Positions 52,651-60,318 of a stretch of 64,000 bases of DNA are shown piece by piece (the stretch's first letter is position 1; each line of letters opens with the position of its first letter). The stretch covers positions 248,001 through 312,000 of the forward strand of contig NZ_CP118955.1 of NCBI RefSeq assembly GCF_029023785.1. Reading direction: 5' to 3'. The stretch is from Enterococcus faecium (GTDB taxonomy: Bacteria; Bacillota; Bacilli; Lactobacillales; Enterococcaceae). The notes below the pieces were generated by a model. It did no database searches, was not told the DNA's origin, and saw only the letters and a program-made list of their open reading frames with translations. The position numbers were made by a program, and so were the translations under genes.

Positions 52651-54297
52651 ATGGAAAAACCAAACCGCAACTGGGCTTCTAAACGCGAAAAAAAAGCGCA
52701 GCGATTGGAAAAAATCAGCAACTTGCTCAATGGCAAGTATGTAGAAACTGAAAAAATCGTAGAAGTAATGGAAAAACTGATTGCTCCCGGCGACAAAGTT
52801 GTATTAGAAGGCGACAATCAAAAACAAGCAAGTTTTCTTTCAGAAAGTCTTGAAAAAGTAGATGCAGAAAAAGTGAATGATCTGCATTTGATCATGTCTA
52901 GTATCTCACGACCAGAACATTTGAATATTTTTGAAAAAGGAATCGCAAGCAAGATCGATTTCTCTTATGCTGGTGCACAAAGCTTGCGTGTCGCCCAAAT
53001 GATTGAAGACGGCACAATGAAATTAGGTGATATCCATACTTATTTGGAACTTTATGGACGCTTATTCATCGATTTGATTCCAAATGTTGTTTTAGTAGCT
53101 GCAGATAAAGCAGATAAAGACGGCAACTTGTACACAGGTTTCAATACGGAAGAAACACCAACAATCATCGAAGCTGCAGCTTTCAAAGATGGTATCGTGA
53201 TCGTTCAAGTCAACGAAGTTGTCGATTCTTTACCACGTGTAGATATCCCTGGTGACTGGGTAGACGTTGTCGTGAAAGCAGATAAACCTTATCAATTAGA
53301 AGCTTTATTCACACGAGATCCTCAAAACATCACAGAATTGCAAATTCTAATGGCAATGATGGCAATCAAAGGAATCTACGCAGAACACGGCGTACAATCT
53401 TTGAATCACGGTATTGGATTCAATACAGCAGCTATCGAATTGTTACTGCCAACTTATGGTGAATCACTAGGGTTAAAAGGGAAAATCGCGAAGAACTGGG
53501 TATTGAACCCACATCCAACGATGATTCCAGCCATCGAATCAGGTTGGGTTGAAAGCATCCATAGTTTTGGTGGCGAAGTTGGTATGGAAAAATATATTGC
53601 TGCTCGCCCAGATGTCTTTTTTGTCGGTAAAGACGGCACGATGCGCAGTAACCGAACATTATCACAAGCTGCAGGACAATATGCCATCGATATGTTTATC
53701 GGTTCAACCTTGCAATTAGATTACGAAGGAAACTCTTCTACCGTAACAAAAGGACGTTTATCTGGTTTTGGCGGTGCGCCTAACATGGGACATAATCCTG
53801 GCGGTCGTCGTCATTCTACACCAGCATGGCAATCACTTCGCGACAATGATGATCCATTAGGGAAAGGCCAAAAATTAGTTGTTCAAATGGTTGAAACATA
53901 TGGTTCAAATAAAAAACCAGTCTTTGTCGAAGAATTAGATGCACTAGCTGTTCAAAAACAAGCAGGCTTAGCCAATGCACCAGTGATGATTTATAGCGAA
54001 GATACTACACATATCGTGACAGAAGAAGGAATTGCTTATTTGTACAAAGCAAAAACAAAAGAAGAACGACAAGCAGCAATTGCAGCAATTGGCGGTGTTA
54101 CACCTCTTGGAATGACTAGCACGAAAGAATCACTAGATAGCTTGCGTGCAGCCGGCATCGTGAAATTACCAGAAGATCTAGGCATCAAACGTAGTGAAGC
54201 GAAACGTTCATTATTAGCTGCACAAACCATCGATGATTTGATCGAATGGTCAGATGGCCTGTATGAACCACCAATGAAATTCAGAACTTGGTCATAA
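52651..54297 (+). CDS. mdcA: Malonate decarboxylase alpha subunit (malonate:ACP transferase), MdcA
   Basis: A 548-residue CoA-transferase-fold protein that exchanges acetyl for malonyl on the MdcC carrier thioester, using free malonate and releasing acetate. RNWASKREKKAQRLE at the N-terminus, GDKVVLEGDNQKQA, and YTGFNTEETPTIIEAAAF are typical of MdcA. FGGAPNMGHNPGGRRHSTPAW near residue 375 is a long conserved block of the family. A 101-nt gap to mdcC contains a small TGGCGA/TCGCCA hairpin at 54301-54325, possibly for differential expression of subunits. Confidence 0.93.
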   Translation: MEKPNRNWASKREKKAQRLEKISNLLNGKYVETEKIVEVMEKLIAPGDKVVLEGDNQKQASFLSESLEKVDAEKVNDLHLIMSSISRPEHLNIFEKGIASKIDFSYAGAQSLRVAQMIEDGTMKLGDIHTYLELYGRLFIDLIPNVVLVAADKADKDGNLYTGFNTEETPTIIEAAAFKDGIVIVQVNEVVDSLPRVDIPGDWVDVVVKADKPYQLEALFTRDPQNITELQILMAMMAIKGIYAEHGVQSLNHGIGFNTAAIELLLPTYGESLGLKGKIAKNWVLNPHPTMIPAIESGWVESIHSFGGEVGMEKYIAARPDVFFVGKDGTMRSNRTLSQAAGQYAIDMFIGSTLQLDYEGNSSTVTKGRLSGFGGAPNMGHNPGGRRHSTPAWQSLRDNDDPLGKGQKLVVQMVETYGSNKKPVFVEELDALAVQKQAGLANAPVMIYSEDTTHIVTEEGIAYLYKAKTKEERQAAIAAIGGVTPLGMTSTKESLDSLRAAGIVKLPEDLGIKRSEAKRSLLAAQTIDDLIEWSDGLYEPPMKFRTWS

Positions 54298-54398
54298 AAT
54301 TGGCGAGAAAAACCTTTTGTCGCCATTTACCCAGATGGAAGAAGAAAGACGAATAAGCAGAACGTGTATGCTCTGTTTTACAAAAAGGGGAGAGATCC

Positions 54399-54698
54399 AT
54401 GGAACAATTAGCTTATAAATATCCAACGAAACAGCCGATCAATAAGAAAATCCATGTAGGAGTGGTCGGTTCAGGAGATTTGGAAATCTTGATGTTTCCA
54501 ACAGAAAAAACAGAATCTACTGTAAAAATTTGTACAGGAAGCGATGGCTTCGGCGAAGTATGGAACAATGTATTAACGAGATTTTTTGATCGTTATCCAA
54601 TTTCAGCAGATATCGTGATCAATGACTTCGGTGCTACACCAGGAGTTGTGTACCTACGATTGACGCAAGCAATGGAGGAACTTTCAGATGAAAAATAG
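54399..54698 (+). CDS. mdcC: Malonate decarboxylase acyl carrier protein (delta subunit), MdcC
   Basis: A 99-residue carrier protein. Ser25 in VVGSGDLEIL is the attachment site of the 2'-(5''-phosphoribosyl)-3'-dephospho-CoA prosthetic group, by analogy to characterised MdcC. The acetyl/malonyl thioester is carried between MdcA and the decarboxylase. AAAGGGGAGAGATCC precedes the ATG; the end overlaps the next gene by 11 nt. Confidence 0.92.
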   Translation: MEQLAYKYPTKQPINKKIHVGVVGSGDLEILMFPTEKTESTVKICTGSDGFGEVWNNVLTRFFDRYPISADIVINDFGATPGVVYLRLTQAMEELSDEK

Positions 54699-56364
54699 TT
54701 TTGTAGAATTAAACGCCAGAGAACGAGTGAACGCTCTACTTGACAATGGACGTGAATTGATTGATCCATTCGATCAAATCATCGCGCCAAGTTTACCAGC
54801 ACAAGGAATCGTCCCTGAAAGTGATGACGGGATCGTTGTCAGCCGTGGCACGATCAATGGCAAACAAGCAGTAGTAATCGCTATGGAAGGAAAATTCCAA
54901 GGTGGCGGTATCGGTGAAGTTTCTGGTGCAAAAATCGTTGCTGCACTTGAACATGTGTTAGAAGAAAATAAAAAAGGAAATGAGATCTTTCCAGTCATTG
55001 TACTAGATACAGGTGGTGTTCGTTTGCAAGAAGCAAACTACGGACTGTTATCTATTTCAGAAATCGGAAATGTAATCATTGCTCTAAAACAATATGTACC
55101 AGTCATCGGTTTGATTCCAGGACGTGTAGGATCATTTGGCGGTATGTCGATTACTTCAGCATTAATGAGTTATTTAATCGCAACAAAAAAAGCGAGAGTC
55201 GGTTTGAATGGACCAGAAGTTATTGAACAAGAAGCAGGCGTTCGAGAATTTGATTCTAGTGACAAAGACTTGATTTGGAATACATTAGGATCTCGTCAAC
55301 GGGTAGAATCAAAAATCATTGATGAATTAGTGACTGATAGTGTAGAAGCAATCAAAGCTGCTGTCATCGCAGCAATGGACGAACGAAAAGACACGCATCG
55401 CAGTGAAAGCTCAGCATTTTATTTATCATTACTTGATTCTTTAGATCTTTCAAAACCAATGGCCATTGACGATTACAATGAAGCAATTGCTAACCATCAA
55501 GCAAAATCAATTGACTTACCAGAAGTAGCAGAAGGAAATGAACCAGCTGCAGCAAGTGTTGGTTACGATTGGTTTGCGGCACTAACTGGCATGAAAAATC
55601 CAACTTCTTCTATTAGTACTGTGTATTATGGTAAATCAAGTAAATTCATAGAAGAAGCCATCGTGACATCAATCGTACCTGATCCTAAAAACCCGATGTA
55701 CCGTGTACGAAACGGTGAAGTTGGTTTAGTTGAAGGTTTCCGCATGGGACAAATTTTGGATCACGTTTACGAAGAAGATAAAGACAAAAAAGTGAAACGG
55801 CCAATCATCGTTGTGATCGATGTACCAAGCCAAGCATACGGCTATAACGAAGAATTGATCGGTATCCATGTGGCTTTGGCTAATAGTGCTGCTGCTTATG
55901 CAAAACTCCGTCAAGCTGGACATCCAGTTATTGGATTGATTGCAGGAAATGCTATTTCAGGTGCATTTTTAGCACATGGATTACAATCAAGCCGCTTGAT
56001 TGCTTTAAACAATAAAGAAATTACCGTCCAAGCGATGTCTAAAGAAAGTGCTGCACGTGTGACAAAACGTTCGGTTGCTGAAATCGAAGCAGCTGCTGAA
56101 AAAGTTCCAGCTATCGCTTACGATATCAATAATTATACAAAACTAGGAGCGATCTATCATTTCCTAGAAGATATCACCGACCAAGCTGCTTCAGAACAAA
56201 ATGTCAGCAAAGTCATCGAAGCAATCAATGAAGCCATTCAAGATGTCCGCAATACAAATGACACGATGCTGACAAATCGATACACAAACGAAACAGCCAA
56301 AACATTCGGACGTGTCGAAACAAATAAAGTCCGTGCCAAAATGGACGAAGAATGGGATGCATAA
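54688..56364 (+). CDS. Fused malonate decarboxylase beta-gamma subunit, MdcD-MdcE
   Basis: A 558-residue protein in which the two carboxyltransferase-fold subunits, normally separate (about 280 and 270 residues), form one chain. Beta half (1 to about 280): DGIVVSRGTINGKQAVVIAMEGKFQGGGIGEVSGAK and GLIPGRVGSFGGMS. A linker around 285-305 (EVAEGNEPAAASVG) leads to the gamma half with DHVYEEDKDKKVKRPI, DVPSQAYGYNEELIG and AGNAISGAFLAHGLQS. The unit decarboxylates malonyl-S-ACP to acetyl-S-ACP. Its start overlaps mdcC by 11 nt, so it is translationally coupled. Confidence 0.92.
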   Translation: MKNSFVELNARERVNALLDNGRELIDPFDQIIAPSLPAQGIVPESDDGIVVSRGTINGKQAVVIAMEGKFQGGGIGEVSGAKIVAALEHVLEENKKGNEIFPVIVLDTGGVRLQEANYGLLSISEIGNVIIALKQYVPVIGLIPGRVGSFGGMSITSALMSYLIATKKARVGLNGPEVIEQEAGVREFDSSDKDLIWNTLGSRQRVESKIIDELVTDSVEAIKAAVIAAMDERKDTHRSESSAFYLSLLDSLDLSKPMAIDDYNEAIANHQAKSIDLPEVAEGNEPAAASVGYDWFAALTGMKNPTSSISTVYYGKSSKFIEEAIVTSIVPDPKNPMYRVRNGEVGLVEGFRMGQILDHVYEEDKDKKVKRPIIVVIDVPSQAYGYNEELIGIHVALANSAAAYAKLRQAGHPVIGLIAGNAISGAFLAHGLQSSRLIALNNKEITVQAMSKESAARVTKRSVAEIEAAAEKVPAIAYDINNYTKLGAIYHFLEDITDQAASEQNVSKVIEAINEAIQDVRNTNDTMLTNRYTNETAKTFGRVETNKVRAKMDEEWDA

Positions 56365-56367
56365 AAA

Positions 56368-56961
56368 ATGATTCAAGCACATGATATTGTCCTTTTTGAT
56401 AAACATGAAATAGAAGGGTTCACCTTGCCTGAATGGGTCGTTCTAACTGAAAAGATGTTCGGAACAGTTCGTCGTGCGTCGACGGATCACGCAGAAATAC
56501 TACCGATTGGTTTACGTGGACCTGCCCGCAATCAGAGATGGTCAACAGAAATCTCAAAACATGCCGTCAAACAAGTCATTCATCCGTGGGACATCATCGA
56601 ACAAGAATCGTATAGACAAGAGAAAATCATGGATTATCCTGTTTATCAGCAATTTCATGCTGCTAGAAACATATTATCAGGATGTAAATGGGGAATCGGC
56701 GGCAGCTTAGGATTTGAATTATCGACTGGGATTCCGGCAGTAAAAGAAACCAGTGATTTTGATTTGCTGCTGTACGCAAATTCACCGATTGAATTGCCAA
56801 TTCAGGTAATTCAATCGCATCCTGCTTTTTTTGAGCAATTCGATACCCAAGTAGTGACTCGGCAAGGCGGTTTTTCACTAAAAGAGTATTTGAGAGAGCC
56901 AGAGAAAAAAATTCTATTGAAAACAGTCGAAGGACCTAAATTAACCAAAGAACTTTGGTAA
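56368..56961 (+). CDS. mdcG: Phosphoribosyl-dephospho-CoA transferase, MdcG
   Basis: A 197-residue protein that attaches the prosthetic group to MdcC. It has the nucleotidyltransferase-like motif GGSLGFELSTGIPAVKETSDFDLLLY (GS then DxD as SDFDLL, residues about 110-135), as in MdcG/CitX-type holo-ACP synthases. The N-terminal HDIVLFDK is conserved. It starts 3 nt after the fused subunit's stop; the GTCGC-rich start lacks a strong separate ribosome site, which suggests coupling. Confidence 0.9.
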   Translation: MIQAHDIVLFDKHEIEGFTLPEWVVLTEKMFGTVRRASTDHAEILPIGLRGPARNQRWSTEISKHAVKQVIHPWDIIEQESYRQEKIMDYPVYQQFHAARNILSGCKWGIGGSLGFELSTGIPAVKETSDFDLLLYANSPIELPIQVIQSHPAFFEQFDTQVVTRQGGFSLKEYLREPEKKILLKTVEGPKLTKELW

Positions 56962-56984
56962 TAAAGAAAAAGAGAGAGAAAGAG

Positions 56985-58061
56985 ATGTTTGAAAACAAAA
57001 AAATCAAAATCAACGTAAGTGACTTCCAGAAAGTATCAGCTGTAACGGCTGTTATGATGCAAACGATATTGAGCTTTGCTTTGGCAAACAGCCACAGCGC
57101 AACAAATACAGCTTTTCTTGGTACCTTTTACGTCATCGTTAAATACACAGCACCAATGTTTATTTTTGCAATTGTTTATAATATGGTAAAAACAAGTCAG
57201 CATTTGTCTTATTGGGAATTTTTGAAAGAAAAGTTTTTTGAACTAGTCGTTCCGTATCTTCTATGGACGACGGCTTATCTTTGGCTATTTCCAGCAGTCC
57301 AACAACAAACTCCGTATACGGATACTGCAAGCTTTTTACTGAAATATGTCACAGGTGATGGAGCGCCTCATTTATGGTATACCGTTATGATGCTGCAGAT
57401 CCAATTGTTCATGCCGTTTTTTGTTTGGCTCGGTTACAAAGTATTTGCTAATAAAAAATATGTATGGCCAGTATTGATTGGTTCAACGATTTTATATGTC
57501 GCATGGTATCTGTTCTATCAAACACAAGTATTGACTGGGCCTTATCATGACAGCTGGTACTTATTAGATCGGTTTGTTGCTAGTTTCATGATTTATGGGG
57601 TAGCCGCATTTGTTTATCACGAAAAAGTCTATCAATATTTGGACAGAGTACGTTATCTTTTCTTACCTGTTGCCTTAGTTATCGCGTTCTTTTCTGTCCG
57701 TTCATTGCTCGCACATCCAGGAGACTTGAGCTTTGCGAATGCACCTTACTTGAATACGATCCAAAGTTTATACAGTTTAGTCATCATCTTTGCTGTCTTC
57801 ATAGGCGCTTCCAAAATGATTGTAAACGATTCGCCAAAATTGCCATTGTTCAAATGGTTGTCTGTTTATGCTTATCGTACGTATTTAGCCAATGTATTTG
57901 TTTTCCAAGTACTGTTATTATTGTTTAAAGATAGTTGGCTGCAGTTACCTTCAGGAGTCATGATTCTTGTAGCTTATCTAATGACGGCAAGTTGTGCATT
58001 TGCTTTAAGCTGGTTACTTCATATCATTTGGGTAGCTATCAAAAAAGGTTTCAGCAAGTAA
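56985..58061 (+). CDS. Acyltransferase-3-like membrane protein in the malonate operon
   Basis: A 359-residue protein with about ten membrane helices. The layout and the block GAPHLWYTVMMLQIQLFMPFFVWLG match the acyltransferase-3 family, which O-acetylates surface sugars. The catalytic N-terminal motif, normally with Arg and a His in helix 1, reads VSDFQKVSAVTAVMMQTILSF here and lacks an obvious His. AGAGAGAAAGAG precedes the ATG; an upstream ATG at 56955 overlaps mdcG. It lies inside the malonate operon between mdcG and mdcB and could use the acetate product, or have become a malonate channel or transporter. Both are speculation. Confidence 0.75.
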   Translation: MFENKKIKINVSDFQKVSAVTAVMMQTILSFALANSHSATNTAFLGTFYVIVKYTAPMFIFAIVYNMVKTSQHLSYWEFLKEKFFELVVPYLLWTTAYLWLFPAVQQQTPYTDTASFLLKYVTGDGAPHLWYTVMMLQIQLFMPFFVWLGYKVFANKKYVWPVLIGSTILYVAWYLFYQTQVLTGPYHDSWYLLDRFVASFMIYGVAAFVYHEKVYQYLDRVRYLFLPVALVIAFFSVRSLLAHPGDLSFANAPYLNTIQSLYSLVIIFAVFIGASKMIVNDSPKLPLFKWLSVYAYRTYLANVFVFQVLLLLFKDSWLQLPSGVMILVAYLMTASCAFALSWLLHIIWVAIKKGFSK

Positions 58062-58085
58062 TAGTAGGAAGAAGGAGTGAGTGTC

Positions 58086-58955
58086 ATGATAAATGACGAA
58101 CGAAAAAAAGCAGTGACTCAGCAACTCGCTGCGTTGGTAGAGGAAGCATTGATCGCAGAAGTAACATTAAGTCCAAAACCTGGATTAGTGGATGCACTGG
58201 ATGCGGGTGCACATTCCGATATGGACTATGCTTTATTTCTTAAGTCTGCTAAGACGCTAACTCCTTTTTTTGAAGAAATGGCTCAAATAGCATGGCATCA
58301 TGCTATTGATCAGGAGTTAAGAGAAAGAATTGCTGAGATTGGGCGAAAAGCGGAAAAGGCAATGCTGATTGCTACAAATGGCATCAATACCCATAAAGGA
58401 GCGATTTGGGCAATGGGGCTATTGATCAGTGTCATTGCACAAAAAATCAGTATGGAACAGCCTTTTTCTTTATCGAAAATACTTGATGATGTCAGCAAGC
58501 TTGCTGCTTTTCCTGATACAAAATATCGTCATAAAAAAACCACTCATGGTCATAGGGTGAAGCAAAAATATGGCGTAAATGGTGCATATGAAGAAGCGAT
58601 ATTAGGGTATCCGCATATCAGGCTTGCAATCCAAGCAGCTAAGGAGCTAGATAATGATTCATATGTACAGAAACAAATGCATATGTTGTTAGTTTTGATG
58701 AGTTCGCTAGATGACACATGCGTATTGCATCGCAGTGATCAGAAAACGTTAGTGGAAATGCAAAAACTTGCTCATGCTGCTAGTCAAAGTGCTTTACCAA
58801 ATCGTCCATTTACAGCACTGTTGCACTTTTGTCAGGAAAACCAAATCTCTCCTGGAGGAAGCGCAGATCTCTTGTCTGCAAGCTTGTTCATGCTGAAGAT
58901 AGAGGAATTATGGACTGCCGACACATACATTTGTCCGATGTTACTCAATGACTAA
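58086..58955 (+). CDS. mdcB: Triphosphoribosyl-dephospho-CoA synthase, MdcB
   Basis: A 289-residue enzyme of the CitG/MdcB family that makes the prosthetic-group precursor 2'-(5''-triphosphoribosyl)-3'-dephospho-CoA from dephospho-CoA and ATP. Visible blocks: EVTLSPKPGLVDALDAGAHSDMDY, TNGINTHKGAIWAMGLL, DDTCVLHR and SPGGSADLLSASLFM at the C-terminus. Start ATG 58086, 8 nt after GAAGGAG. Last gene of the operon. Confidence 0.93.
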   Translation: MINDERKKAVTQQLAALVEEALIAEVTLSPKPGLVDALDAGAHSDMDYALFLKSAKTLTPFFEEMAQIAWHHAIDQELRERIAEIGRKAEKAMLIATNGINTHKGAIWAMGLLISVIAQKISMEQPFSLSKILDDVSKLAAFPDTKYRHKKTTHGHRVKQKYGVNGAYEEAILGYPHIRLAIQAAKELDNDSYVQKQMHMLLVLMSSLDDTCVLHRSDQKTLVEMQKLAHAASQSALPNRPFTALLHFCQENQISPGGSADLLSASLFMLKIEELWTADTYICPMLLND

Positions 58956-59065
58956 ATAAGACAAAATTGCTAAAAAAACAGTTTATGCATCTGGTTATTG
59001 ACTCTTCCTTTTAGCAAGGCTATCATAAAAATAGTTTTTTGTAATAAAAGATAACGAGGAAGACA

Positions 59066-59830
59066 ATGAAAAAAATCAATTATTTAGCAATCATTTTGTT
59101 AGTGGGCCTATGTTTGTTTGCTCTGCCGACCCAAGGATTCGCTGTCGCGGGTGGTCATGGTGGAGGTACATCTAGCGGTCGAAGTTCGGGCAGAGGTTCA
59201 TTTGGTGGTCGTTCATATGGGGGCAGTTATTTTGGCAGTCGTTCTTACGGCAGAGATTCTTATGGGTATTATGGTCCAGGTACAGGTCCTTCTAGTTATG
59301 AGCAAACGGGATTTCTTGCATTAGCTGTTTTGTCAGTAGGAGGGGTTTCTGCTTTTTCTATCGTCAAGAATAAAAGACAAAAGAAAAGGCTGAAAGCGGA
59401 GATATTGTCCCGCATGTCAGGAACGGCTAAAGAAAAGAAAGCACAGTTTCTGGAAATCCAAAAGATATTCATGAAGATCCAATCCGCTTGGGAAGAAGAA
59501 ACTCCTGAAAAAGCCAGAAGCTGTTATACAGACAAGCTGTTTGCCGAACATCAGAAAGTTCTGCAAAAAAACAAAGCAGACGGTGTAAGAAATCATACTA
59601 AAAAAATAACTATTCAGGAAGTAGGAAATTATCGACAGATCCACGAAAATAGTTTTGCCATCCGAATTGATTTCAGATGCTGTGATTATTCAGTCGATCG
59701 AAAAGATGGGCGATTGATCTCAGGAAGTAAGACACAACGACAGTATTTTTCTCAGATATGGTATTTTGATTTTTCTGAGAAAGAAAAAAGATGGCAAGCC
59801 GATTTTATTCAGCCGATTATGCTGGATTGA
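59066..59830 (+). CDS. Tim44-like domain membrane protein with glycine/serine-rich segment
   Basis: A 254-residue protein. A signal-like hydrophobic N-terminus (residues 1-27, ending GFAVAGGHGGG) leads into a low-complexity Gly/Ser/Arg/Tyr stretch (about 28-75), a second hydrophobic helix (FLALAVLSVGGVSAFSIV) and a soluble C-terminal domain. That domain (IQSAWEEETPEKARSCYTDKLFAEHQKVL) has the Tim44-like fold pattern. The Gly-rich stretch could be outside or disordered. Function unknown. Confidence 0.72.
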   Translation: MKKINYLAIILLVGLCLFALPTQGFAVAGGHGGGTSSGRSSGRGSFGGRSYGGSYFGSRSYGRDSYGYYGPGTGPSSYEQTGFLALAVLSVGGVSAFSIVKNKRQKKRLKAEILSRMSGTAKEKKAQFLEIQKIFMKIQSAWEEETPEKARSCYTDKLFAEHQKVLQKNKADGVRNHTKKITIQEVGNYRQIHENSFAIRIDFRCCDYSVDRKDGRLISGSKTQRQYFSQIWYFDFSEKEKRWQADFIQPIMLD

Positions 59831-59848
59831 CAGGAAATATTTATGAAC

Positions 59849-59884
59849 GGAGTTGTGACAAAAGCCTTGTCGCAGCTCCTTTTT
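59849..59884 (+). terminator. Terminator after the Tim44-like gene
   Basis: GGAGTTGTGACAA pairs with TTGTCGCAGCTCC (59867-59879, mismatches in the middle) then TTTTTC. Same GTTGTGACA type as elsewhere. Confidence 0.75.
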
Positions 59885-59885
59885 C

Positions 59886-60007
59886 TGAATAAACGGTGTG
59901 CCAGAGATAGCCTATCGGCAATAAGGCACGATTTTGTAAAATATGGGAAGCGATTTTTCAAAATCGCTTCTTATCGCTCAAGGCTGAACATCTCTGTCAC
60001 AACCTCT
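59886..60007 (-). repeat. Intergenic repeat, family B, inverted copy
   Basis: On the minus strand it starts GAGGTTGTGACAGAGATGTT and ends CTGGCACACCGTTTATTC, as in the copy at 50589-50712. The interior contains the dyad GAAGCGATTTT/AAAATCGCTTC. Confidence 0.65.
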
Positions 60008-60133
60008 CCACTAAATGGTGTTTAAAAGCTTGCATCTGCGATAATAAGAACAACCAAACGAAAAATAGGAAGCACTATTTTAGTTTAGTTGTTCTTATTA
60101 CTTGATGCAGGACAGCTTTTTCACAACCTCTTT
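60001..60133 (+). repeat. Dyad repeat family A, copy 4
   Basis: AACCTCT...GCTTGCATCTGCGATAATAAG...TGTTCTTATTACTTGATGCAGG...CACAACCTC. The same 124-bp arrangement as the tandem copies at 35544-35797, with interior substitutions that keep the pairing of the two arms. Confidence 0.85.
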
Positions 60134-60274
60134 TTTGTATAGATGGGCAAAATTTTTGTAATAATAGGCGTATGTCTTTTTCGTTGAGGAGATGAAAAAG
60201 CATATGGCTTATTTTTTGTTTGCTTTGCTTACTTTCTTTCCACTTCAAGTGGCAGAAATATCTACTTTTTATTA

Positions 60275-60288
60275 TGTAAGCGGAACCA
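60275..60288. promoter_or_regulatory. cre site (CcpA) before the PTS regulator
   Basis: TGTAAGCGGAACCA fits TGNAANCGNWNNCW fully, 31 nt before the regulator start codon. Confidence 0.7.
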
Positions 60289-60318
60289 TATACTTGAAAT
60301 CAGAAGGAGATCATTTCT

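Larger units (their letters stand above)
59885..60318. other. Repeat-filled intergenic region before the PTS regulator
   Basis: Contains a reversed family-B repeat (59886-60007) and a family-A repeat (60001-60133), then about 140 bp of regulator promoter DNA with a cre site. No gene supported. Confidence 0.75.

Noticed and set aside
58967..59020. Terminator for the malonate operon (TTGCTAAAA ... TTTTAGCAA)
   Set aside because: The arms match, but the loop is about 35 nt and no T-run follows, so it is not a convincing intrinsic terminator.
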